This document shows positions 36,317 through 44,503 of a stretch of 64,000 bases of DNA, piece after piece. The notes below the pieces were generated by a model that saw nothing but the letters and a program-made list of their open reading frames with translations, had not been told where the DNA came from and did not search any database. The stretch's first letter is position 1, and every line of letters starts with the position of its first letter. Both the position numbers and the translations under genes were made by a program. Source of the stretch: Litoribacter ruber (GTDB taxonomy: Bacteria > Bacteroidota > Bacteroidia > Cytophagales > Cyclobacteriaceae); the NCBI RefSeq assembly GCF_018500185.1, contig NZ_JAHBGI010000003.1, positions 248,001-312,000 on the forward strand, written 5' to 3'.

Positions 36317-36502
36317 ATGCTCGAGGAACATTTCTTTACCTGCCCTTATTGCTTTTCAAATATCTCTGTGCTGCTTGACCCCAGTATTGCAGCTCAAACC
36401 TACATTGAGGATTGCGAAATATGCTGCAAACCCATTGAGATCAAATTCTTTATAGAAAATGGAGAGTTATCCTTTTTCTCTGCACAGTCTATCGAACAGT
36501 GA
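36317..36502 (+). CDS. CPXCG-motif zinc-ribbon small protein
   Basis: 61 residues from the ATG at 36317 (MLEEHFFTCPYC); an in-frame ATG at 36293 would add eight residues not usual in the family. Two metal-binding pairs are visible: CPYC and CEICCKP (family CPXCG). The rest is short beta strands (ISVLLDPSI, PIEIKFFIENGELSFFS). This family is widespread in proteobacteria and Bacteroidota and has no known function; zinc-dependent nucleic-acid or protein binding is a guess. Confidence 0.8.
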   Translation: MLEEHFFTCPYCFSNISVLLDPSIAAQTYIEDCEICCKPIEIKFFIENGELSFFSAQSIEQ

Positions 36503-36586
36503 TTTTTCAGCACTATATAGCTACAAGTAAACTGGATTTTGATAATTTTGTGCCTGATTTTAATAGTTATCAAAAATCAGCGCAAC

Positions 36587-37099
36587 ATGAAAAAGCTTAT
36601 ACTTCTCGCATTCAGCTTCCTCCTAATTTTTGGTTCCTTACAAGCCCAGTCACCTGACGAAATCTGGGAAGCAGCCAATCAATACGCTTTGGCCAACTTG
36701 AATGAGGATTACGAACTATTGCTCGACTTCACCTATCCGCAGGTCATTGAACAAGCAGGCGGGCGCGAAGCTTACAAAAAAGTTTTGCTCCAGATGAATG
36801 AACTGCAAAAAAACAGGGGAATGAGCTTGAGCGACTTTATTGTGAAAGAGCCTTTGGATAAAGTGAAAGCCGGTGACGAATGGCACGTAGTGGTGCCTTA
36901 CCAGTCAGTCACAAAGGTAAAGGGAGGCAGATTGACCTCTGAAAACACTTTGATTGCCGTGGCAGCTGAAGGGAAGAGCAAATGGTATTTTGTCGAGACA
37001 GCATCTCTTACGGAAAGAAATCTAGCAAAGGTGCTTCCCAATTGGAATAACACATTAATCCTCCCCTATAAAAAAGCCCCTATTTTTAAAGAGGATTAA
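36587..37099 (+). CDS. Secreted hypothetical protein
   Basis: 170 residues from the ATG at 36587, where a clean signal peptide begins (KKLILLAFSFLLIFGSLQAQ, cleavage after AQA/AQ). The mature part is a small alpha/beta domain: EIWEAANQYALANLNEDYELLLDFTYPQVIEQAGG, then WHVVVPYQSVTKVKGG and GKSKWYFVETASL, a layout reminiscent of NTF2-like or SnoaL-type folds. I do not recognise a named family. An upstream in-frame start (36539) would place extra hydrophobic residues before the signal and is rejected. Confidence 0.75.
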   Translation: MKKLILLAFSFLLIFGSLQAQSPDEIWEAANQYALANLNEDYELLLDFTYPQVIEQAGGREAYKKVLLQMNELQKNRGMSLSDFIVKEPLDKVKAGDEWHVVVPYQSVTKVKGGRLTSENTLIAVAAEGKSKWYFVETASLTERNLAKVLPNWNNTLILPYKKAPIFKED

Positions 37100-37109
37100 T
37101 TATTAAGAA

Positions 37110-37146
37110 AAAGAAAGACCGAGCATCCAGCTCGGTCTTTTTCTTT
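37110..37146. terminator. Bidirectional terminator between convergent genes
   Basis: AAAGACCGAGC (37114-37124) pairs with GCTCGGTCTTT (37130-37140), loop ATCCA; flanked by an A-rich run on the left and TTTTTCTTT on the right. It serves the secreted protein gene and the SDR gene. Confidence 0.9.
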
Positions 37147-37150
37147 AATT

Positions 37151-38020
37151 CTACTTTTTCTTCCGTGCTTCGGCAAGCTGGGCCCACATTTCATTAGGGA
37201 TCTGATCGAGGTGGCTAAACTCACCTGCGCCCTTGAGCCACTCCCCTCCATCAATAGTGACTACTTCTCCATTGACAAAAGCTGAGAAATCAGACATGAG
37301 ATAGGCCGCAAGATTTGCAAGCTCCTGATGCTCCCCTACCCTGCCCACAGGTATTTTCTTGGCTGGGTCAAATTTCTTGACCAACTCCCCAGGTAGCAAC
37401 CTACTCCAGGCTCCTTCCGTAGGAAACGGTCCCGGAGCTATCGCGTTGGAACGGATCTGGAATTTGGCCCATTCCACTGCCAGAGATCTTGTCAAAGCCA
37501 GAACTCCGGCTTTGGCCACCGCACTGGGTACCACATAGCCTGAACCGGTCCAGGCATATGTGGTCACGATATTCAAAAACGTCCCCTGTTGTTTATTTTT
37601 GATCCAATGCTTACCTGCAGTCAAGGTAACATTGGAAGTGCCTTTCTGCACAATGTCTACGACAGTCTGAAAAGCATTTGCTGAAAGCATTTCGGTTGGA
37701 CTGATGAAATTTCCGGCGGCATTGTTGAGCACCCCATGGATCTGGCCCAACTCCGCATTGGCCTCGGCCCACATTTTTTCTACCTGCTCAATTTCCCTTA
37801 CATCACAGCGCAAGGCAAGCACCTTTCCTCCAAAGGAATTCTGCATTTCATCGGCGGTCTGCTGCAAGACGTCAAGTCGTCGGCTGGTGATGATGAGGTT
37901 GGCGCCCAACTTCAAAAAATACTCACCCATTGAACGGCCCAGTCCAGTGCCTCCCCCAGTGATCAAAATGTTTTTTCCTTCCATGGCTCCATCCCGGAGC
38001 ATTCCTTCGGTATATTTCAT
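37151..38020 (-). CDS. SDR oxidoreductase, 2,4-dienoyl-CoA reductase (DECR1) type
   Basis: 289 residues. Rossmann motif LITGGGTGLGRSMGEYF (T-G-x-x-x-G-x-G), DVREIEQ, NNAAGNF. The usual SDR Y-x-x-x-K is replaced by SAVAK within TYAWTGSGYVVPSAVAKAGVLALTRSLAVEW. That layout, with a Tyr about 15 residues before the Lys (YAxTGSGxVVPSAxAKAG), is the one found in mitochondrial 2,4-dienoyl-CoA reductase, so the enzyme most likely reduces 2,4-dienoyl-CoA with NADPH in beta-oxidation of unsaturated fatty acids. Monocistronic, ending at the bidirectional terminator. Confidence 0.87.
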   Translation of the reverse strand: MKYTEGMLRDGAMEGKNILITGGGTGLGRSMGEYFLKLGANLIITSRRLDVLQQTADEMQNSFGGKVLALRCDVREIEQVEKMWAEANAELGQIHGVLNNAAGNFISPTEMLSANAFQTVVDIVQKGTSNVTLTAGKHWIKNKQQGTFLNIVTTYAWTGSGYVVPSAVAKAGVLALTRSLAVEWAKFQIRSNAIAPGPFPTEGAWSRLLPGELVKKFDPAKKIPVGRVGEHQELANLAAYLMSDFSAFVNGEVVTIDGGEWLKGAGEFSHLDQIPNEMWAQLAEARKKK

Positions 38021-38245
38021 GATTCTAAATTAGATTGTTAAAAAACTGAATATAAGCATTAATCTTCTTAATTGATCCTTTGTTTGCCAACCCTAGCCAA
38101 CTGTTAATGTACCGTAACCAAAACCAAATACATAACATCAACACAAACTACTGATAATCAAAGACTATGTTTTGTTGAAGATGTTAAAAAAGAGAACCGA
38201 AAGGGGAAAAGGAGAAAGTTGCACCGAATTTGCATAGTTACAGAC

Positions 38246-39052
38246 ATGCGTAATATAATTCCATTTTTAATAATATGGTGCTGCCTTTTCGGAGGCCTGC
38301 TGTTTGCCTGCAGCGATGAGTTTGACAACCAACTTCAGACTGATCCTGAATTTGAAGCCGAGGAAATTTTCAATGCATCCGCTGCCTTGGATGAGCATCT
38401 GTATTTCCTCACGATGGGTTTTGAGGATTTTCAAATGGCATCCTCCGATAGTTTGCAGTTACCCGGTTGCCCGATCATAAACGTAGAAGAAAATGATCGA
38501 AAAGTGACACTGATTTTCACTAATCAGGAATGTCCAGACGGTACTACCCGCAGGGGTGGTTTTGAAATAAGCTTTGCCGAAGATAGCCTGCCCACCATGT
38601 TGACCTACCAAAATTACCAAGTACGTCAAAACACCATTGAGGGCTCAAGGAGCTATCTTCGGGATAGCTCCTTGATCACCGAAAATTCGGAAGATATTTT
38701 GGTATTTGACTCGTTTGGCTCCAGCACACGGTTGAATCTAATCTTTCATCATGAATTGATTTACCTAACCGACACACTATCTCAGATCGCAACCAGAGGG
38801 GAAGCTACGGGCCGAAACTTGGCCGGAAGACCTTTTAACATGCAAGTGGCAGAGGAGAAAATCCAAACTCTAGAATGCTGGTCCCAAGGCATAAACTTGG
38901 CTTCTGTGGGAAGAGAAAACTGGAACATTGAGCGGCAGCAAGGCCTTACCGTTCGTCACCAGATTTCCTATGGAAACCAAGACGACTGTGATGAGCAAGC
39001 AGAGGTCACTTTGGACAATGGCCAACGTATTATTTTGACAACTGCCAATTAA
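38246..39052 (+). CDS. Hypothetical lipoprotein
   Basis: 268 residues from the ATG at 38246; a longer frame from TTG 38219 is unlikely. The signal ends in lipobox LFAC followed by SDEFDN. The mature region is beta-rich with four Cys (CPIINV, NQECPDG, LECWSQG, QDDCDEQ) that could form two disulfides. Two similar halves appear (each with a cysteine pair and an R-G-G/Q-R strand). No family recognised. It precedes the outer-membrane receptor by 123 nt and could be a surface partner, but this is only positional. Confidence 0.7.
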   Translation: MRNIIPFLIIWCCLFGGLLFACSDEFDNQLQTDPEFEAEEIFNASAALDEHLYFLTMGFEDFQMASSDSLQLPGCPIINVEENDRKVTLIFTNQECPDGTTRRGGFEISFAEDSLPTMLTYQNYQVRQNTIEGSRSYLRDSSLITENSEDILVFDSFGSSTRLNLIFHHELIYLTDTLSQIATRGEATGRNLAGRPFNMQVAEEKIQTLECWSQGINLASVGRENWNIERQQGLTVRHQISYGNQDDCDEQAEVTLDNGQRIILTTAN

Positions 39053-39175
39053 AAAACTAAAGGATTATTTATCCCTAAATTTTACTGTCTATCCATTATT
39101 TCCGCCTCAAGATTTATTTAACTTTTTAATTTCAATTCACTGTGGTTCTTTTGCAGGATAATTTGCAAAAGACAC

Positions 39176-41668
39176 ATGAAAATCAGAAAACATTTATTAT
39201 TGCTTGCCGTCCTCTCATTTTTTGGATGGAGCGCTTCGGCACAGCAATCCTCAGACAAACCCAGTTATCAAATATCAGGTCAGTTGATAAGTGAGGGTTC
39301 GGGAGAGCCTGTTTCATATGCCAACGTCGTGCTTTTCGACGCGGAAGGAAACAACAAGGCCGGTGCAGTGGCTGATGATGAGGGTTATTTTTTCATCACC
39401 GGTTTTGGAAACGGAAACTATAAAATCCAAGCTAGCTTCATGGGCTTCCAAACGCTTTCCAAAGAAAACATCCAAATCACATCTGAAAGACCATCAGTGA
39501 ATCTTGGTAAACTTGAACTTACTGAAGAGTCTGTGTCCTTGCAGGAAGTGGTGGTTCAGGGTCAACGAAACCTAATTGAGGAAAGAGTGGATAGAACTAT
39601 CTACAACGCCGAAAATGACAGAACCACTATAGGTGGTGATGCGGCTGACGTGTTGAGAAGAGTGCCCATGTTGTCAGTGGATTTGGATGGAAATGTTTCC
39701 CTAAGAGGTAGCCAAAACATTCAGGTTTTGATTGACAACAAGCCTTCTACCATCACTGCCAGCAGTGTGGCGGATGCCTTGAGGCAGATTCCTGCTGACC
39801 AAATTAAAACAGTGGAAGTGATCACTTCGCCTTCGGCAAAATATGACGCGGAGGGTGCCGGAGGTATTATAAATATTGTAACCAAAAAAAACAACCTCCA
39901 GGGCGCATCTATGAACGTAAATAGCAGTGTCGGGGTGAGAGGCTCAAACCTTGGCATCAACGCCAACGCCAGAAAAGGCAAAATGGGCTTTTCCTTGGGA
40001 GGGTTCGGTAGAGCTGGTTACAATATTTTGGGAAGCTTTGACAATGACCAATTTGTCAACAATCCTGAAGGACCGATAACCAGAACCAACCAGACGGCCG
40101 ATACCAGAACAAACATGTTGATGGGCCGCTATAGCCTGGGTTGGGATTATGATATCAATAAGTACAACTGGGTTGGAGCTTCTGTCAACTTTGGGATGTT
40201 CAATTTCAGAAACCGTCAGGACAACCTTTTGTCCAATACTTTTCAGGAAGATGAATTAATCAATTCAATTCTTAGAGAGGTTTCAATAGATAACCTAAGC
40301 AACACGATTGATGCAAGCTTGAACTATACCAGAACTTATGACACTCCCTCCAAAGAGTTCAGTGTAATGACTTTGTTCAGTAGAAACAACAGGGTGAATG
40401 ATTTCATCAATCTGAACTACGATCCTACTCAGGCATTTATTGCCAGCAGGACACTCAACGAAAACAGCTCGAACAATCAAGAATTCACTGTTCAGCTTGA
40501 CTATCAGACACCAATTAACAAGAACCAGATTGTTGAATTTGGAGCCAAGAACATTTTGCGTCAAGTAGTCAGTGATTTCCGTTATTTCACGGCTGATGGT
40601 AGCGATGGAGAATATGAACTAATCGACAACGCACAGTTAAACAACGTCTTCAATTATAACCAGAATGTATCTGCGGCCTATTTGTCTTACACTTTGAATT
40701 TTCTTGACAATTATACCCTAAAAGCTGGAACAAGATATGAGTACACGGTGATTGATGCAGACTTCAGAGATGAACAACAGGTGGAAATTCCTTCTTATGG
40801 AGTATTGGTGCCGAGTGTGAATATTAGCAGAAAGCTGAAAAACGGCAACATGCTAAAAGCAGCTTATAACCGTAGAATTCAAAGGCCTTCCTTGCAGTTT
40901 TTAAATCCAAACTTGCAAGCAGCCAACCCGCTTTTTGTAACTCAGGGTAACCCGCTACTGGATCCTGAATTCACGGACAACTTTGAAGTGGGCTACAATA
41001 CTTTCTATAAAATTGCCACCATCAACATGTCGGCATTTATGAGAAAGAGTACAGGTTCTATCCAAGCCATCAGAACACCACTTGAAAACAACGGTATCTT
41101 GACCACTTTTGAAAATATCGGTAGTGAGGATGCATACGGTTTGAACCTGTTCACCAACTTCCAGTTCTCTAAAAACTTCTCTGTCAACGGTAGTGTAGAT
41201 GCCTTCTATGCGGTGTTGGACAACAATGTGCCAGACCCACTATACAATTCCTCCAATGAAGGCTTTGTGGTAAGTGGTAGAATGTTTGCCAACTACAACT
41301 TTGCGGAATCTTGGATGCTGCAAGGTTTTGGTTTCATGAGGGGCCGTCAGGTACAGCTACAAGGCTATCAGGGTGGCATGTATTTCTACGGCTTGAATCT
41401 CAACAAGCAATTCAATGAGAAGAAAGGCAGCATAGGAATTGGTGCCGACAACTTCCTGACCCGCGGAATGGTGATCAACAGCGAGATCAACTCTCCTACC
41501 ATCAACCAAACCTCCACCACGGTCATGAGAAATATGAACTTCAAGGTTAATTTCACTTACCGAATAGGAAAAATGAACGTAGCTCAGCAGTCGAGACGGA
41601 AGAAAAGATCTATCAACAATGAGGATATGAAAGAAGGCGAAAGCAGCGCCCCGGTGATGAACAATTAA
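39176..41668 (+). CDS. Outer-membrane beta-barrel receptor (CarboxypepD_reg + plug + OMP_b-brl_3)
   Basis: 830 residues. Signal peptide to GWSASAQ (~23); carboxypeptidase-regulatory-like beta-sandwich (~32-110, ISGQLISEGSGEPVSYANVVLFD); TonB-receptor-like plug (~120-215, GGDAADVLRRVPMLSVDLDGNVSLRGSQNIQVLIDNKP and SAKYDAEGAGGIINIVTKK); a 22-strand type barrel (~230-800). The C-terminus has the basic RRKKRSINNED tail seen in this family. The substrate is unknown; no SusD gene follows, so it is not a polysaccharide-utilisation SusC. Confidence 0.92.
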   Translation: MKIRKHLLLLAVLSFFGWSASAQQSSDKPSYQISGQLISEGSGEPVSYANVVLFDAEGNNKAGAVADDEGYFFITGFGNGNYKIQASFMGFQTLSKENIQITSERPSVNLGKLELTEESVSLQEVVVQGQRNLIEERVDRTIYNAENDRTTIGGDAADVLRRVPMLSVDLDGNVSLRGSQNIQVLIDNKPSTITASSVADALRQIPADQIKTVEVITSPSAKYDAEGAGGIINIVTKKNNLQGASMNVNSSVGVRGSNLGINANARKGKMGFSLGGFGRAGYNILGSFDNDQFVNNPEGPITRTNQTADTRTNMLMGRYSLGWDYDINKYNWVGASVNFGMFNFRNRQDNLLSNTFQEDELINSILREVSIDNLSNTIDASLNYTRTYDTPSKEFSVMTLFSRNNRVNDFINLNYDPTQAFIASRTLNENSSNNQEFTVQLDYQTPINKNQIVEFGAKNILRQVVSDFRYFTADGSDGEYELIDNAQLNNVFNYNQNVSAAYLSYTLNFLDNYTLKAGTRYEYTVIDADFRDEQQVEIPSYGVLVPSVNISRKLKNGNMLKAAYNRRIQRPSLQFLNPNLQAANPLFVTQGNPLLDPEFTDNFEVGYNTFYKIATINMSAFMRKSTGSIQAIRTPLENNGILTTFENIGSEDAYGLNLFTNFQFSKNFSVNGSVDAFYAVLDNNVPDPLYNSSNEGFVVSGRMFANYNFAESWMLQGFGFMRGRQVQLQGYQGGMYFYGLNLNKQFNEKKGSIGIGADNFLTRGMVINSEINSPTINQTSTTVMRNMNFKVNFTYRIGKMNVAQQSRRKKRSINNEDMKEGESSAPVMNN

Positions 41669-41689
41669 TTCAGAACCGATACCAAAAAT

Positions 41690-41721
41690 AAAGGCTGTCT
41701 CTTTTCAGGGACAGCCTTTTT
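41690..41721. terminator. Terminator between the receptor gene and the TolC gene
   Basis: AAAGGCTGTC (41690-41699) pairs with GACAGCCTTT (41710-41719) around a 10-nt loop; TTTTT follows on the plus strand and an A-rich run precedes it, so it may work in both directions. Confidence 0.88.
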
Positions 41722-41740
41722 GTATATTTGGGTTTATTGA

Positions 41741-43153
41741 TTATTCTTCTTCCTCCAATTCCTGTTCAAATCCTAAACCTGCGGCGAACAACAGCCGAGC
41801 ATGGGCTATATTGCGGCGGGCTATGACATCATTGAGAATCAGCTGCCCCTCTATCACGCTCACTTCACGGGCATTGATTAGGAATAGGGAGCTTTCCCCC
41901 ATATCAAACCTCATCTGCTCACCTTCTAGCAACCGCTCAAGTCCTAAGAGATTTTCATTGAAGGTCCTGTACTGGTTTTGCAGGGTTTCCATATTGTTCA
42001 GCTCACTTTCCAAATTGGCTTTTAACCTCACGAATCTCAGGTCCCTATCTTGGGTGGTAAAATTGATTTGGGACTTGACTATCCCCAAAGCTCCACGCTC
42101 CCTTCTCAGAAACAAAGGCATCCTTACGGTGGCCCCCCATTTGTAGTTGTTTTCGAAAAATGTATGATTACTATTTTCGAAACCGCTCGTGGTATTGGTC
42201 AGTATATTATAATGCAATTGGGCCACAGGTTTAAGCTGATCAGCCCTCCATCGTCGCTCAACTTCCAAAGAAGCTAGATCAAAATCCAAGAGTTGAAGCT
42301 CTGGGTGTCGATTTAGGTTTGCCCTAAGCAATTCCAAACTATATGAAATGTCAATTCCCTCGGAAAGGTCCTGCGGAACCACTTGATTGCCTAAATTCAT
42401 GGGTTCGTTATATTCATCCCAAAGGTAGATTTCCAACATCTGCTGGGATTCAAAATACTCCATCTCCTTGGCCTGTAGCCTATATTCACGGTTCAACACC
42501 TGGGTGTGGGCTTCCAAGGTATCAATAGCAGGAAGATCCCCATATATAAAACTATCACGGATTCCTCTAAACCGAACTTTTGCCAATTCAAGTGCCTCTC
42601 GCATCACCACCACATCCTGATATGCAGACGCCCATCGCCAATAAACCTGGTTAGCATCAAGGTAAAGTCTATTGAGCATCAATTGCTGCTCAGAAAGTGT
42701 GGCGTCTCTGTAAATTTCAGCTTGACGCAGTGCCCTTCTTCTGCTATCGATCATCAGGCCTTGGCCCAAATTTACCGAAGCGCCAACCGTCATCAGGCCT
42801 TCTGTGGGAACCCTTCTCTCCGGGTTTAGGTATTGCCCAGTATTTTGCTCTACCAGGCCTTTCAACTGAACACCACCCATGGTGGGTACCACTACACCCG
42901 CTTCTCGCTTGTGATAGTATCCAACGTTGTTATATTCCTTCTCATCCAGATTACCAAAGAGGTACGGGTCAAACCCTCCTCTTGCCATCCTCAGCTCCTG
43001 GCGGCCCATCTCGGTGGTGATGACTGCCTGGTTGACTACTGGATGGTAAAAAGAAACCCATTTGATAAACTGGTTGTATGAAAGGGTATCCTGAGCACTG
43101 ACATTAGTGGCCAGCACGACAATCATACCCAGTAATCCAATTAGTTTTCTCAT
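41741..43153 (-). CDS. TolC-family outer-membrane protein of the ABC-HlyD exporter
   Basis: 470 residues with a signal peptide ending NVSAQ (~20) and two outer-membrane-efflux helical repeats (for example LALAKVRFRGIRDSFIYGDLPAIDTLEA, and NLLGLERLLEGEQMRFDMGESSLFLINAREVSVIEGQ, the two tip turns). The C-terminus is acidic (ELEEEE). It is the last gene of the TetR-ABC-HlyD-TolC operon; its ATG overlaps the HlyD stop by 4 nt. It provides the outer-membrane exit for whatever the ABC protein drives. Confidence 0.9.
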   Translation of the reverse strand: MRKLIGLLGMIVVLATNVSAQDTLSYNQFIKWVSFYHPVVNQAVITTEMGRQELRMARGGFDPYLFGNLDEKEYNNVGYYHKREAGVVVPTMGGVQLKGLVEQNTGQYLNPERRVPTEGLMTVGASVNLGQGLMIDSRRRALRQAEIYRDATLSEQQLMLNRLYLDANQVYWRWASAYQDVVVMREALELAKVRFRGIRDSFIYGDLPAIDTLEAHTQVLNREYRLQAKEMEYFESQQMLEIYLWDEYNEPMNLGNQVVPQDLSEGIDISYSLELLRANLNRHPELQLLDFDLASLEVERRWRADQLKPVAQLHYNILTNTTSGFENSNHTFFENNYKWGATVRMPLFLRRERGALGIVKSQINFTTQDRDLRFVRLKANLESELNNMETLQNQYRTFNENLLGLERLLEGEQMRFDMGESSLFLINAREVSVIEGQLILNDVIARRNIAHARLLFAAGLGFEQELEEEE

Positions 43154-44499
43154 TGCCTTCTTGCTTGTCTCTTTTCTTCAGCAGTATAATAATCTGCTGG
43201 GAATCCATTCAGTTGTCGCCAGATCTCGTACCAGATTGGCACATCATTGAGAAGAGCTATGCCATCAGCCGCCGATCCTATCTGCAAACCATCTGGCCAA
43301 GGCTTGTCATCAGGATCCTGAGCCACTACTACCCTGTATTTGTTGTTGGCACTGGTAAATTTATCTATCGCCACTACCTTGCCCCCAAAGGTCCCGTTGG
43401 AAATCTGCGGCCATCCTGAAAAGACAATTGCCGGCCAACCGTCAAAGATAAATCTAACCCGATTACCCAACCTTACTAATGGCAGGTCAATTGGTTCCAC
43501 ATACATTTCCACCGCTAATTGGGCGTCAGCTGGCATGATGCTCATGATCTGGGTACCTTCATTTACGGTTTCACCAATACCCACCTGTAGGGCCCTAGCA
43601 ATGTAACCGTTTTGTGGGGCCAAAACATAACGCATGCCTGTTCGGACTTCATAGTTGCTATACTGGTTTTCTAGCCTTGTAGCGGTAGCCTCGGCATCAA
43701 ATTGGGAGGACATGGCAGAAAATTTATCCGCCTCTGCCCTGGCTAGCCTGTCCCTAAATTCATTATCTATTGCGTTTAACTCAATCTGTGCTGCGATTTT
43801 TTCATTTCTGCTACTCAAAAGCGTATTTTCCGCTGCAATCAGGTTTGCCTGCACTTCTTGAAACCTTAACCTTCTTTGTTCCAAATCTGTCAAAGATCTA
43901 AGACCTTCTTCAAAAAGCTTCTCTGCACGGGCATATTGGTCTTCCCCAATGGAAAAGTTGACTTTGGCCTGCTCCAATCGGATACTGTCAGACTGCACCT
44001 GCAACTCGGCCATTTCCAGCCTATTTTGCGCTTGCTCTATTCGGAGGGAATTATTTGCCTTTAAGGCCAAAATCTGCCCTTCTTGAGCCTTCACCCGCTC
44101 TGCATAAGAGCGAGCAGAAAGGTTTTTGGCATCTACCTGCTTAAGCGTTCTCTCCAATAGCAAGGGATCGAAATAATCATCCTTGATCTCTGAAATCAAT
44201 AGTAATGTATCACCGCGGTTCACATAATCACCCTCAGCCACATACCACTGCTCTATCCGACCTGCAATTACCGTCTGGATGGTCTGAGGCCTGTGATCTT
44301 GTCTCAAAGCCGTCACCATCCCTTTAGACCGGATCGTCTGAGTCCAGGGTAGGAAAATAAAGAGTAGCAGGAAGAGAAAGATATAAAGTAAAATCTTCAC
44401 CCTTTTTTTGCTCTCGCTGGCAGGAATGGTCATGCTGAGACTCTTGAAATTCTCAAAATTGACCTTTCCCTCTAACTTGTTGGAAGAAATGTTGAGCAT
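43150..44499 (-). CDS. HlyD-family membrane-fusion protein
   Basis: 449 residues from the ATG at 44499, 4 nt past the ABC gene stop; an upstream in-frame start at 44580 would lie inside that gene. Seen: one membrane helix (~35-55, ILLYIFLFLLLFIFLPW), a lipoyl half (GRIEQWYVAEGDYVNRGDTLLLIS), a long alpha-helical coiled coil (~110-280), the second lipoyl half (VLAPQNGYIARALQVGIGETVNEGTQIMSI) and a beta-barrel (VEMYVEPIDLPLVRLGNRVRFIFDG). It bridges inner and outer membrane in type-I-like export. Confidence 0.92.
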   Translation of the reverse strand: MLNISSNKLEGKVNFENFKSLSMTIPASESKKRVKILLYIFLFLLLFIFLPWTQTIRSKGMVTALRQDHRPQTIQTVIAGRIEQWYVAEGDYVNRGDTLLLISEIKDDYFDPLLLERTLKQVDAKNLSARSYAERVKAQEGQILALKANNSLRIEQAQNRLEMAELQVQSDSIRLEQAKVNFSIGEDQYARAEKLFEEGLRSLTDLEQRRLRFQEVQANLIAAENTLLSSRNEKIAAQIELNAIDNEFRDRLARAEADKFSAMSSQFDAEATATRLENQYSNYEVRTGMRYVLAPQNGYIARALQVGIGETVNEGTQIMSIMPADAQLAVEMYVEPIDLPLVRLGNRVRFIFDGWPAIVFSGWPQISNGTFGGKVVAIDKFTSANNKYRVVVAQDPDDKPWPDGLQIGSAADGIALLNDVPIWYEIWRQLNGFPADYYTAEEKRQARRQ

Positions 44500-44503
44500 A
44501 CCC

